Made by a program: the position numbers and the translations under genes | Shown here: piece after piece, positions 7,981 through 15,819 of the stretch | Numbering within the stretch: position 1 is the stretch's first letter | How the letters are laid out: every line of letters begins with the position of its first letter | NCBI GenBank assembly: GCA_016296045.1 | Contig: JAEDKB010000014.1 | Location: 1-18,362 of the forward strand | Reading direction: 5' to 3' | Source: Oscillospiraceae bacterium | GTDB taxonomy: Bacteria; Bacillota; Clostridia; Oscillospirales; Oscillospiraceae | DNA length: 18,362 nt | Notes under the pieces: generated by a model | Database searches by the model: none | What the model was told of the DNA's origin: nothing | The model's input: the letters and a program-made list of their open reading frames with translations, nothing else

Positions 7981-8979
7981 ATGGCAAAGAAAGAAAACAA
8001 CGAAAAATTTAAAACCATGATCGGCGGCCAGGCTTTGATCGAGGGAATTATGATGCTCGGCCCCGATAAATGTGCGACCGTTGTGCGCGCAAAGGACGGA
8101 ATCCACACCAAGCTGGAGCCGCGCAAGCCGGTAAAAAAGCATTCGCCGAAAAAAATCCCGTTTGTGCGCGGTGTTTTCAACTTCTGCGCGTCAATGAAGA
8201 CCGGCGTTTCCGCGCTGATGTATTCTGCGGATTTTTACGCGGACGATACCGGCGAGGAGGCGGAAGCCGCGAAGCCGTCAAAGCTGGATGCATGGCTGGA
8301 GAAAAAGCTGTCAAACGAAAAGGCACAGAGCGTATTGATAACGCTTGCAGTGGTTATCGGCATTGCTTTTTCAGTAGGGCTGTTTATTGTCCTCCCGTCC
8401 CTGATCGGCTCCGTTATCAGCCATTGGATTACGAATGAGCTTGTACGGAACCTGCTGGAAGGTCTGGTGCGTATTGCAATTTTCTTAGGTTATATGTTCC
8501 TGATTTCCAGAATGAAGGACATGAAGCGCGTTTTTGCCTATCACGGCGCGGAGCATAAAACCATTCGCTGCTATGAGGCAAAGCTTCCCCTGACGGTCGA
8601 GAACGTCCGCGAGCAGACGAGACTTCATCCGCGCTGCGGCACCAGCTTTTTATTTGTGGTGATTATCATTTCCATTCTGGTATTCTCCGTCGCCTCGGTG
8701 TTATTAAGGCCGATCACGCCTGAGTTTTCCTCCGGCGTTGTGAATGCGCTTTTCCGTGTGCTTTTGAAGCTGCTGCTTCTGCCGATTGTTGTCGGTATCA
8801 GCTACGAATTCAACCGTCTGGTCGGCCGCTATGACAACTGGCTGACCCGCGCACTTTCCGCTCCCGGCATGTGGCTGCAATATTTGACGACCAATGAACC
8901 GGATGACTCCATGATCGAGGTTGGCATTGAGGCGCTTTCACAGGTCATCCCCGAGCAGGAGGGCGCAGATAAATGGTAA
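7981..8979 (+). CDS. DUF1385 family membrane protein (YqhQ-like)
   Basis: A 332-residue polytopic membrane protein of the DUF1385 family, which as I recall includes B. subtilis YqhQ; biochemical role not known to me. The N-terminal soluble part has GGQALIEGIMMLGP (15-28) and PFVRGVFNF (60-68). Hydrophobic segments lie at about 117-148, 155-176, 221-242 and 256-275. Two strongly patterned motifs follow: YHGAEHKTIRCYE (187-199) after the second segment and LHPRCGTSF (215-223) before the third. The tail, GRYDNWLTRALSAPGMWLQ, is also family-typical. His188, Glu191, His192, His216 and Cys219 look like a possible metal or catalytic set, which is inference. The gene sits 11 bp after the kinase and overlaps prmC by 7 bp; DUF1385-prmC adjacency is common in Firmicutes and suggests translational coupling rather than shared function. 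Confidence 0.9.
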   Translation: MAKKENNEKFKTMIGGQALIEGIMMLGPDKCATVVRAKDGIHTKLEPRKPVKKHSPKKIPFVRGVFNFCASMKTGVSALMYSADFYADDTGEEAEAAKPSKLDAWLEKKLSNEKAQSVLITLAVVIGIAFSVGLFIVLPSLIGSVISHWITNELVRNLLEGLVRIAIFLGYMFLISRMKDMKRVFAYHGAEHKTIRCYEAKLPLTVENVREQTRLHPRCGTSFLFVVIIISILVFSVASVLLRPITPEFSSGVVNALFRVLLKLLLLPIVVGISYEFNRLVGRYDNWLTRALSAPGMWLQYLTTNEPDDSMIEVGIEALSQVIPEQEGADKW

Positions 8980-9842
8980 AAAAATACGCGGATTTGTACT
9001 TGGACGCACGTCATGCGCTCCTTGAAAAAGAAGGTCAGTTCGCTTCGAATATTGCAAGAGAGCTGATTTGCGCAGCCTCCGGCAAAACGGCTGAGCAGAT
9101 GATCGCAGACCGTGATCTGTATGCCTCCGAGGAGGTATGTGAGCTGGCGGAATCGTTTGTCAAACGCTATTGCAGCGGTGAACCGATGCCCTATATTTTA
9201 GGTCAGTGGGATTTTTACGACATGACGCTTTCGGTTACGCCGGATGTGCTGATTCCGCGGGATGACACCAATGTTGTAACAGAGCTTGCCATCAAAAAAG
9301 CGCTGTTTCTGAATCAGAATCCGCGCATACTGGATCTGTGTACCGGCTCCGGCTGTATCGGACTTGCGATTGCAAAGCGTGTGAAGGATGCGAGGGTGAC
9401 GTTGGGAGACGTTTCTCAGGGAGCGCTTCGGGTGGCGAAAAGAAACGTACAGGAGCAGAAGCTCGGAATTCGGGTCAAGTGTCTGCCCATTGATGTTTTA
9501 AAGCCTGCACAGGACTTTCTCGGCACCTTTGACCTGATTGTTTCCAATCCACCCTATATTCCCACGGCGGAAATCGAAGGACTGGAACCCTCTGTCCGCG
9601 ACTTCGAGCCGCGCCTTGCGCTGGACGGCGGCGAGGACGGTCTTGATTTCTACCGCGCAATCATTCAAAATTTCCGACCGGCGCTGAATCCGGGCGGATG
9701 GCTCTGCTTTGAGTTCGGTATGGGACAGGAAAATGCTGTCTGTACGCTTTTGGAGCAGGGCGGTTTTACCGTAACAGAAACCAGAAAGGATACCGCAGAT
9801 ATTATTCGGGCAGTACTTGCCCAGAAAAGAGAGGATAGCTGA
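8973..9842 (+). CDS. prmC: Peptide chain release factor N5-glutamine methyltransferase (PrmC/HemK)
   Basis: SAM-dependent cytosolic enzyme that methylates the glutamine of the GGQ motif in release factors RF1 and RF2. The 289 residues match family length. An N-terminal helical substrate-binding domain (about 1-80) leads into the methyltransferase fold: [12 protein letters not shown], then [17 protein letters not shown] (119-135, SAM binding), and NPPYIP at 192-197, the catalytic motif that holds the target glutamine. The usual PRPxTE motif reads PRDDTN at 95-100, a modest departure. ATG 8973 overlaps the DUF1385 stop by 7 bp and has AGGAGGG at 8957-8963 as ribosome site. recA begins 2 bp after its stop. 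Confidence 0.95.
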   Translation: MVKKYADLYLDARHALLEKEGQFASNIARELICAASGKTAEQMIADRDLYASEEVCELAESFVKRYCSGEPMPYILGQWDFYDMTLSVTPDVLIPRDDTNVVTELAIKKALFLNQNPRILDLCTGSGCIGLAIAKRVKDARVTLGDVSQGALRVAKRNVQEQKLGIRVKCLPIDVLKPAQDFLGTFDLIVSNPPYIPTAEIEGLEPSVRDFEPRLALDGGEDGLDFYRAIIQNFRPALNPGGWLCFEFGMGQENAVCTLLEQGGFTVTETRKDTADIIRAVLAQKREDS

Positions 9843-9844
9843 AT

Positions 9845-10948
9845 ATGGCATCAAAGAAACCGAATTATGAAGCTCCTGCACCCGCAGAAGATAAGAAAAA
9901 AGCGCTGGACACCGCGCTGCATCAGATTGAAAAGAATTTCGGCAAGGGATCGGTGATGCGCCTTGGCGACCGTCCGGAAATGAATGTGGATTCGATTCCG
10001 ACCGGCTCTCTTGCGCTGGATGCGGCGCTGGGTATCGGCGGCTTGCCCCGTGGAAGAATTGTAGAAATTTACGGTCCGGAATCTTCCGGTAAGACAACGC
10101 TGGCCCTGCACGTTGTTGCCGAAGCGCAGAAACGCGGCGGCGAGGTCGCTTTTGTGGATGCAGAGCATGCGCTTGATCCGGTTTATGCGTCAGCAATCGG
10201 CGTGGATATTGACTCCATGCTGGTTTCTCAGCCGGATACCGGTGAGCAGGCATTGGAGATCACCGATGCGCTGGTGCGCTCCGGTGCGCTGGATGTCGTA
10301 GTGGTTGACTCGGTTGCCGCGCTGGTTCCGCGTCAGGAAATCGAGGGCGAGATGGGAGATGCTTTTGTCGGCTTGCAGGCAAGACTGATGTCGCAGGCAC
10401 TTCGCAAGCTGGCGGGCACCATTGCAAAGACGAACTGTATCGTTATTTTCATCAATCAGCTTCGTATGAAAATCGGCGTAATGTACGGAAATCCCGAAAC
10501 AACAACCGGCGGCAATGCGCTGAAATTCTATTCCTCCGTGCGTCTGGATGTCCGAAAGGTTGAAACAATCAAAGAAGGCGGCGCGGTGATCGGCAACCGC
10601 ACCCGTGTAAAGGTTGTCAAAAATAAGGTCGCACCACCTTTCCGTGAAGCGATTTTTGATATTATGTACGGTGAAGGCATTTCCAAATACGGAGAACTGC
10701 TGGATATGGCAGTGGAGCTTGAGCTGGTCAATAAGAGCGGCAGTTGGTTCTCGATCGGTGACGAACGCATCGGTCAGGGACGGGACAATGCCAAGCAGTA
10801 CATCCAGAGCCATCCGGAACTGGCGGACGAACTGGAAGCAAAGGTTCGTGCGCACCTTGCGGAGATACAAAATCAGCGGAGCAAGCCTGCTGCCAAGCCC
10901 GCAGGCAAAGCCGTAGACATTTCTGCTGAGGACTTCGATGAAGGTTGA
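9845..10948 (+). CDS. recA: Recombinase RecA
   Basis: ATP-dependent strand-exchange protein and LexA co-protease, 367 residues. Seen: the N-terminal polymerisation segment ([19 protein letters not shown]), Walker A GPESSGKT at 77-84, catalytic glutamate E107 in DAEHALDP, Walker [11 protein letters not shown] ending near D155, and the L2 region [20 protein letters not shown]. The C-terminal domain ends in an acidic tail ([10 protein letters not shown]), as in most RecA proteins. The ribosome site (AGAGAGGA) lies inside the end of prmC and only 2 bp separate the two genes, so recA has no leader of its own; I saw no GAAC-N4-GTTC SOS box in this gap. recX overlaps its 3' end by 11 bp. Confidence 0.98.
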   Translation: MASKKPNYEAPAPAEDKKKALDTALHQIEKNFGKGSVMRLGDRPEMNVDSIPTGSLALDAALGIGGLPRGRIVEIYGPESSGKTTLALHVVAEAQKRGGEVAFVDAEHALDPVYASAIGVDIDSMLVSQPDTGEQALEITDALVRSGALDVVVVDSVAALVPRQEIEGEMGDAFVGLQARLMSQALRKLAGTIAKTNCIVIFINQLRMKIGVMYGNPETTTGGNALKFYSSVRLDVRKVETIKEGGAVIGNRTRVKVVKNKVAPPFREAIFDIMYGEGISKYGELLDMAVELELVNKSGSWFSIGDERIGQGRDNAKQYIQSHPELADELEAKVRAHLAEIQNQRSKPAAKPAGKAVDISAEDFDEG

Positions 10949-11570
10949 GTCCATTGAGCAGACGCGCTCTCCCTCCGGAAAGCTCCGTGTTCGTTTTGAC
11001 AACGGGAGCAGCTTGCTGATTTTTCCGTCGGTCATTGCTGAGCACGGAATCTATTCGGGGATGGAACTGCCCGAGGCGGCGCTGAACAGCCTGAAGGAAA
11101 GCAATGCGGCTGCGAGCGCAAAGGATCGGGCGGTGCGGATTGTTTCCGCCACTTCGATCTCCAAAAAAGAACTGGAAAAACGCCTGATTCAAAAGGGCGA
11201 AAAAGAAGAGGATGCAAAGCAGGCCGTCATGTGGCTGGAGGATCTGAAGCTTCTCGATGATAAGCAGGTTGCGCAGCAGATCGTGCGCAACGGCCTTTCC
11301 AGAGGTTACGGTGCGTCCCGCATCCGTCAGATGCTTTATGAAAAGCGGATTCCGAAAGAGCTTTGGGAGGAGGCACTCTCCGACCTGCCGCCGCAGGATG
11401 ATGCCATTGATGCTTTTTTACAGCGGCGCTTTCGTGGAAGAAAGCCGGATCGTGCGGAATGTAAGCGCGCAACCGATGCGCTCTTGCGCCGTGGACATTC
11501 ATGGAATGATATCCGGCGGGCGCTGGAACGATACGCGCCGGAGGAAGAATTCTATGAAGACGCGTACTGA
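10938..11570 (+). CDS. recX: Regulatory protein RecX
   Basis: RecX inhibits or modulates RecA filaments by binding in their groove. The 210 residues are made of an N-terminal beta-rich extension (about 1-65, as in Firmicute RecX) and three-helix repeats from about 70: [60 protein letters not shown] and [14 protein letters not shown]. These fit RecX in residue pattern and position. The ATG at 10938 lies inside the last codons of recA (11-bp overlap), an arrangement that couples RecX translation to RecA. rimO begins 26 bp downstream with its own ribosome site. Confidence 0.92.
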   Translation: MKVESIEQTRSPSGKLRVRFDNGSSLLIFPSVIAEHGIYSGMELPEAALNSLKESNAAASAKDRAVRIVSATSISKKELEKRLIQKGEKEEDAKQAVMWLEDLKLLDDKQVAQQIVRNGLSRGYGASRIRQMLYEKRIPKELWEEALSDLPPQDDAIDAFLQRRFRGRKPDRAECKRATDALLRRGHSWNDIRRALERYAPEEEFYEDAY

Positions 11571-11596
11571 AACGAAATGAAAGAAGGAAAATTCTA

Positions 11597-12925
11597 ATGG
11601 GCAACCGAATTGGGGTGATTTCCCTCGGCTGTGCGAAAAATCAAGTCAACGCGGAGCAGATGATGTATTTGCTGCGCGAGGCCGGCTATGAGATCCTGCC
11701 GTCTGTGGAGGGCGCGGATGTTGTTATCATCAATACATGCGGCTTTATCGACTCGGCAAAGAGTGAAGCCATTGACCATATTCTTGCCATGGCGGAACTG
11801 AAAGCTGCCGGCGTGATTGGCAAGATTCTGGTGACCGGCTGCCTTTCGCAGCGCTATCAGCAGGAGATTTTGCAGGAGCTGCCGGAGGTAGACGGCATCC
11901 TCGGAACCGGCAGCTATGGCTATATTGTCTCTGCCGTCAAACAGCTTCTGGCGGGAAAAACCGTTTCGGAATTCGGCGATATCAATGCGCCGGTCGATGA
12001 GGTCGGAAGAATTCTGACCACGCCGGAACACTATGCCTTCCTGAAAGTAGCGGAGGGCTGTGACAATCACTGCTCGTATTGTGTGATTCCGTCTCTTCGC
12101 GGAAAATTCCGCAGCCGCACACTGGAAGATTGCCTGTATGAAGCAAGGATGCTTGCGGAAGACGGTGTGAAGGAACTGATCGTCGTCGCGCAGGATACCA
12201 GCCGCTACGGCATTGACCTTTACGGAGAGAGAAAGCTGCCGGAATTGCTGCGGCAGCTTTGCAAGATCGAAAAACTGCACTGGATCCGTATCCACTATCT
12301 CTATCCGGACGAAATGAGCGATGAGTTGATCGATGTGATCGCGTCTGAGCCGAAAATCGTTAAGTATATGGATATCCCCATTCAGCATGTCAATGATCAA
12401 ATTCTGAAAAAGATGAATCGTCGCGGCACCCGTGCGGAGTTGGACGAGCTGTTTGAAAAGCTCCGCGCAAGAATTCCGGGCGTTGTCATCCGCACCAGCT
12501 TGATTACCGGCCTTCCCGGCGAGGGAGAGGCGGAATTTGAAGAGCTTTGCGACTGGCTGCGCGTTCATAAGCTGGAACGTGTCGGTGCGTTTGCCTTTTC
12601 TCCGGAGGAGGGAACGCCTGCTGCAAAAATGGAGCATCCCGATGAAGAAACAGCAGCCCGTCGAGCCGAGATCGTCTGCGAAATCCAGTCGAGAATTATG
12701 GACGAATGCAATGACGCCCGCATCGGCACCACCATGGAAGTTCTATGCGAGGGCTTCGATCCGGAAACGGATCGCTACTTCGGCAGAACTTATGCGGACT
12801 CTCCCGATATTGACGGACGGGTGCTCTTTACGAGCAAGACTGCCGTACATACCGGCAGCTTCGTGAATGTGAATATCATCGGTGTTTGTGACGGCGATCT
12901 CGTAGGCGTGATCGGGGAGGATTGA
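11597..12925 (+). CDS. rimO: Ribosomal protein S12 methylthiotransferase RimO
   Basis: Radical-SAM enzyme that adds a methylthio group to an aspartate of ribosomal protein S12. The 442 residues show the N-terminal MTTase domain with three cysteines for one iron-sulphur cluster (C12 in SLGCAKNQVNAE, C48 in NTCGF, C82), the radical-SAM CxxxCxxC at C155, C159 and C162 in EGCDNHCSYCVIPSLRGK, and a C-terminal TRAM domain (about 375-442). The SLGCAKN start and the CVIPSLRGKFRSR run distinguish RimO from the tRNA enzyme MiaB. GAAGGAAAATTCTAATG gives a usable ribosome site. pgsA follows after 4 bp. Confidence 0.96.
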   Translation: MGNRIGVISLGCAKNQVNAEQMMYLLREAGYEILPSVEGADVVIINTCGFIDSAKSEAIDHILAMAELKAAGVIGKILVTGCLSQRYQQEILQELPEVDGILGTGSYGYIVSAVKQLLAGKTVSEFGDINAPVDEVGRILTTPEHYAFLKVAEGCDNHCSYCVIPSLRGKFRSRTLEDCLYEARMLAEDGVKELIVVAQDTSRYGIDLYGERKLPELLRQLCKIEKLHWIRIHYLYPDEMSDELIDVIASEPKIVKYMDIPIQHVNDQILKKMNRRGTRAELDELFEKLRARIPGVVIRTSLITGLPGEGEAEFEELCDWLRVHKLERVGAFAFSPEEGTPAAKMEHPDEETAARRAEIVCEIQSRIMDECNDARIGTTMEVLCEGFDPETDRYFGRTYADSPDIDGRVLFTSKTAVHTGSFVNVNIIGVCDGDLVGVIGED

Positions 12926-12929
12926 ACAC

Positions 12930-13508
12930 ATGACTACTGCAACAAAATTTACCATGGCGCGCTTAGCATTGATTCCCGTATTCCTGATTTGTATGTATTT
13001 GGTCTCGTGGAATTCCGGCATGCAGCTTGCAGCGCTGTTTGTATTTGCCATTGCGAGCCTGACCGATTTGATCGATGGCAAAATTGCCAGAAAATATAAT
13101 CAGGTAACCGATCTCGGAAAGTTTCTTGATCCGCTTGCGGACAAGGTGCTTGTGATTGCCGCGATGGCGGTGTTCTGCGAGTGGGGCAGATTTCCGGCAT
13201 GGGCGCTGATGATTGTCCTGTTCCGTGAATTTGCAGTCAGCGGTCTGCGCATGGTCGCAGCGGGCAACGGACGCGTGATCGCTGCCGGAAAGTCCGGAAA
13301 GGTCAAGACTGCCGTGACAATGACAGGAATTTGTCTGATGCTGTTTTTTGACGGCACGTTCTTCGGTGACCTGCTCAACAGCTATATCTGCGGCTGCTTT
13401 ACGGATATTCTCCGTTGGGTGATCATCACTTTGATTACCGTAACAACGCTGTATTCCGGCGTGGAGTATTTCCTGAAAAACCGTGATGTTCTCTCAACGC
13501 GCAAATAA
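12930..13508 (+). CDS. pgsA: CDP-diacylglycerol-glycerol-3-phosphate 3-phosphatidyltransferase
   Basis: Integral membrane enzyme that makes phosphatidylglycerophosphate, the first step to phosphatidylglycerol and cardiolipin. The 192 residues contain a complete CDP-alcohol phosphotransferase motif, D(x)2DG(x)2AR(x)8G(x)3D(x)3D: D46, D49, G50, A53, R54, G63, D67 and D71. The downstream REFAVSGLRMVAAGNGRV and GKSGKVKT are typical of PgsA rather than of serine or cardiolipin-forming relatives. Hydrophobic segments lie at about 9-27, 31-48, 73-83, 90-110, 126-141 and 160-180. The ribosome site, GGGAGGATT, overlaps the rimO stop. A weak 5-bp inverted repeat over its stop codon has no U-run, so transcription may continue into the cysteine leader. 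Confidence 0.95.
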   Translation: MTTATKFTMARLALIPVFLICMYLVSWNSGMQLAALFVFAIASLTDLIDGKIARKYNQVTDLGKFLDPLADKVLVIAAMAVFCEWGRFPAWALMIVLFREFAVSGLRMVAAGNGRVIAAGKSGKVKTAVTMTGICLMLFFDGTFFGDLLNSYICGCFTDILRWVIITLITVTTLYSGVEYFLKNRDVLSTRK

Positions 13509-13518
13509 GCGATTTGGC

Positions 13519-13550
13519 TTGACACGTCTGAACGGAAATGCTAATATAAT
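13519..13550 (+). promoter_or_regulatory. Sigma-A-type promoter of the cysE-cysS transcript
   Basis: A perfect -35, TTGACA, at 13519-13524 is followed after 17 bp by TAATAT (13542-13547), preceded by TG to give an extended -10 (TGCTAATAT). A consensus TATAAT also overlaps at 13545-13550, but with a long 20-bp spacer. Either choice places the start of transcription at about 13554-13557, just before the T-box stem I. It lies only 10 bp after the pgsA stop. Confidence 0.85.
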
Positions 13551-13553
13551 AGA

Positions 13554-13767
13554 AATAAAATATCGCGTTGACCGAGAAGAGTAACCTGTATTCGATACGG
13601 CAGAGATTGACCGCCGGCGGCTGAAAGCGGACATCATATCGATCAGGTGAAGTGCGTTCGTGAGCGAGGGGAGACCCCGTTGGCCGCGTAAGGCCGTGAG
13701 CGAAAAATCAGAGTGGAACCGCGGTACTGCCGCCTCTGGAAGTTGATTCCGGAGGCGGTTTTCGTTT
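13554..13767 (+). ncRNA. T-box riboswitch leader, cysteine specific
   Basis: A tRNA-sensing leader. Stem I: AGTAA (13580-13584) faces GAA-G-TGC-G (13649-13656) in the specifier loop; the helix above it pairs CCTG (13585-13588) with CAGG (13644-13647) and TCGAT (13592-13596) with ATCGA (13638-13642). The distal AGAGA (13602-13606) and an apical hairpin closed by CCGC (13611-13614) and GCGG (13627-13630) follow. The specifier codon TGC (13653-13655) means cysteine, matching both downstream genes. Two small hairpins come next (GGGG/CCCC at 13668-13678, GGCC/GGCC at 13682-13695). The T-box, AGAGTGGAACCGCGG, is at 13710-13724. Its TGGA pairs with UCCA, which fits the U73 discriminator of tRNA-Cys. 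Antiterminator: AGAG and GCGG pair with CCGC-CTCT (13730-13737). Uncharged tRNA-Cys should favour readthrough. Confidence 0.95.
13730..13767 (+). terminator. Intrinsic terminator of the cysteine T-box
   Basis: CCGCCTCTGGAA (13730-13741) pairs with TTCCGGAGGCGG (13747-13758) through a 5-nt loop: 12 base pairs including one G-U, followed by TTTTCGTTT. The first eight bases of the 5' arm are the same ones used by the antiterminator, so the two structures exclude each other. The GGAGG ribosome site of cysE (13768-13772) begins immediately after. Confidence 0.93.
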
Positions 13768-13779
13768 GGAGGTGCTTAA

Positions 13780-14406
13780 ATGCGGTTAAAAGAAACAATA
13801 GAGGCCTATCAGCGCAATGACCCTGCCGCACGCAGCAAATTTGAGGTCTTTTGGCTGTATAACGGTTTACACGCGCAGATATATTACCGTATCGCGCATT
13901 GGTTTTACCTGAAGAATATGAAGCTGATCGCACGCTGGATCTCCCAGCTTGCTAAGCGGCGAACCGGAGTGGAGATTCATCCGGCCGCAAAGATCGGAAG
14001 AAGGCTGGTGATTGACCACGGCACAGGCATTGTGATCGGCGCAACTGCGGAAATCGGAGACGATTGCCTGATTTATCAGGGCGTGACGCTGGGCGGCACC
14101 GGCGCACAGAAGGAAAAACGTCATCCAACCCTGGGAAACAACGTCATGGTCGGCTGCGGCGCGAAAGTGCTTGGGCCGTTCAAGGTAGGCGATAACGCTC
14201 GAATTGCGGCAAATTCCGTCGTATTGCGTGAGGTTCCGGCAAATTCTACGGTGGTCGGTGTTCCGGGACGTGTTGTGCGCCTGAACGGAGAAAAGCTGGA
14301 CCAGATCCATACACCTGACCCGATTCGTGCCGAATTAGACTATCTGACCGAGCGCATTGCCGCGCTCGAAAAACAACTGGAGGAAAACAATCATGTATCT
14401 TTATAA
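13780..14406 (+). CDS. cysE: Serine O-acetyltransferase
   Basis: Transfers acetyl from acetyl-CoA to L-serine, giving O-acetylserine for cysteine synthesis. The 208 residues are shorter than E. coli CysE (273) because the N-terminal helical domain is reduced, as in many Gram-positive enzymes. The left-handed beta-helix of hexapeptide repeats runs from about 64 to 165: EIHPAAKIGRR, DHGTGIVIGATAEIGDD (79-95, with catalytic H80), YQGVTLGGTG (99-108), KRHPTLGNNV (113-122) and VVGVPGRVV. The last 20 or so residues look alpha-helical and charged. GGAGGTG at 13768 is the ribosome site, directly behind the T-box terminator. It overlaps cysS by 14 bp. Confidence 0.96.
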   Translation: MRLKETIEAYQRNDPAARSKFEVFWLYNGLHAQIYYRIAHWFYLKNMKLIARWISQLAKRRTGVEIHPAAKIGRRLVIDHGTGIVIGATAEIGDDCLIYQGVTLGGTGAQKEKRHPTLGNNVMVGCGAKVLGPFKVGDNARIAANSVVLREVPANSTVVGVPGRVVRLNGEKLDQIHTPDPIRAELDYLTERIAALEKQLEENNHVSL

Positions 14407-15805
14407 CTCTCTCAGCCATAAAAAGGAATTGTTTACGCCCAATCACCCCGACGTTCTGAAAATGTACACCTGCGGCCCGACGGTCTATCACTATGCCCAC
14501 ATCGGTAACCTCCGCAGCTACATTATGGAGGATGTTCTGGAAAAAAGTCTGCGCTACATGGGTTATAACGTCAAGCGCGTGATGAACATTACCGATGTCG
14601 GTCATCTGGCTTCGGATGCCGATACCGGTGAGGATAAGATGCTCAAGGGAGCAAAACGTGAGCATAAATCGGTCATGGAGATCGCAAAATACTATACCGA
14701 TGCGTTCTTTACCGACTGCAAAAAACTGAACATCAAAATACCGGAGATTGTCGAACCTGCCACGAACTGCATTCCGGAATTTATCCACATGGTAGAAACC
14801 TTGCTGGATAAGGGATATGCGTATCTTGCGGGCGGCAATGTCTACTTTGACACCTCCAAACTGGAAAAATACTATGTATTCAACGATCATAATGAGGAGG
14901 ATTTGGAGGTCGGCGTTCGTGAAGGCGTCGAGGAGGACGAAAACAAGCGCAACAAGAACGATTTTGTCCTCTGGTTCACCAAGTCCAAGTTTGAGGATCA
15001 GGCGCTCAAATGGGATTCTCCATGGGGTGTCGGCTATCCGGGGTGGCATATTGAGTGCTCCGGCATCAGCATCAAGCATCTGGGCGAGGATATGGATATC
15101 CATTGCGGCGGCATCGACAATGCATTCCCGCACCATACCAATGAAATTGCCCAGTCGGAGGCCTATCTCGGTCACAAATGGTGCAATTACTGGTTCCATG
15201 TCCATCATCTGAACACCTCTGACGGCAAGATGTCCAAATCCAAGGGTGAATTCCTGACGGTATCTCTTTTGGAAGAAAAGGGCTACGATCCGTTGGTCTA
15301 CCGTCTGTTCTGCCTGCAGAGCCATTATCGCAGAAACCTTGTCTTTACATGGGAGAATCTGGATAATGCGGCAGTGACCTATCAGAAGCTGATCGCAAAG
15401 ATTGCGTTGCTGGAAGACAAGGGAGAAGTCGATGCCGATGTTCTTGCCGCCCTGAAGCAGCGTTTTGAAGCGGCGCTGAACGCCGACTTAAACACCTCGC
15501 TTGCGGTTACGGCGGTTTATGACGTTCTCAAAGCAAAGACCAACGATGTGACCAAGCTTGCTGCCTTGAAGGATTTTGACACCGTCCTTGGCTTGAATCT
15601 GCTTGAGGCGGCGAAAAAATACCGCGATGCACAGCCAAAAGAGGAATACGGCTCCGATCCGGAAATCGATGCGCTGGTTGCCGCACGCGCAGAAGCAAAA
15701 AAGGCAAAGAATTGGGCGGAGGCAGACCGCATTCGTGACGAATTAAAGGCACAGGGAATTGAGATCATCGATACGCCGCAGGGTGCAAAGTGGAAGAGAA
15801 TCTGA
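14393..15805 (+). CDS. cysS: Cysteine-tRNA ligase
   Basis: Class I aminoacyl-tRNA synthetase, 470 residues from the chosen start. Seen: the zinc ligands C27 (MYTCGPTVY), C222 (GWHIECSG), H247 and E251 (HHTNEIAQSE), spaced exactly as in E. coli CysRS; the HIGH-type HIGN at 36-39; KMSKS at 279-283; and a C-terminal helical DALR-like and tRNA-binding tail ending in DTPQGAKWKR. ATG 14393 is preferred over an in-frame ATG at 14357: GGAGG sits 9 bp before it, and the family begins with the sequence at that point. It overlaps cysE by 14 bp and polA starts 14 bp after it. Regulation is by the upstream cysteine T-box. Confidence 0.97.
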   Translation: MYLYNSLSHKKELFTPNHPDVLKMYTCGPTVYHYAHIGNLRSYIMEDVLEKSLRYMGYNVKRVMNITDVGHLASDADTGEDKMLKGAKREHKSVMEIAKYYTDAFFTDCKKLNIKIPEIVEPATNCIPEFIHMVETLLDKGYAYLAGGNVYFDTSKLEKYYVFNDHNEEDLEVGVREGVEEDENKRNKNDFVLWFTKSKFEDQALKWDSPWGVGYPGWHIECSGISIKHLGEDMDIHCGGIDNAFPHHTNEIAQSEAYLGHKWCNYWFHVHHLNTSDGKMSKSKGEFLTVSLLEEKGYDPLVYRLFCLQSHYRRNLVFTWENLDNAAVTYQKLIAKIALLEDKGEVDADVLAALKQRFEAALNADLNTSLAVTAVYDVLKAKTNDVTKLAALKDFDTVLGLNLLEAAKKYRDAQPKEEYGSDPEIDALVAARAEAKKAKNWAEADRIRDELKAQGIEIIDTPQGAKWKRI

Positions 15806-15819
15806 ACGGAGGGAAACGC

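Noticed and set aside
11597..12925. MiaB (tRNA methylthiotransferase) as identity for rimO
   Set aside because: The SLGCAKN start and the CVIPSLRGKFRSR run after the radical-SAM cysteines are the RimO pattern.
13502..13516. Inverted repeat CAAAT/ATTTG over the pgsA stop as a terminator
   Set aside because: Only 5 AT-rich base pairs and no U-run follow; too weak to call.
14357..14392. Upstream ATG at 14357 as start of cysS
   Set aside because: The 12 extra residues are not family-like, and ATG 14393 has a well-placed GGAGG.
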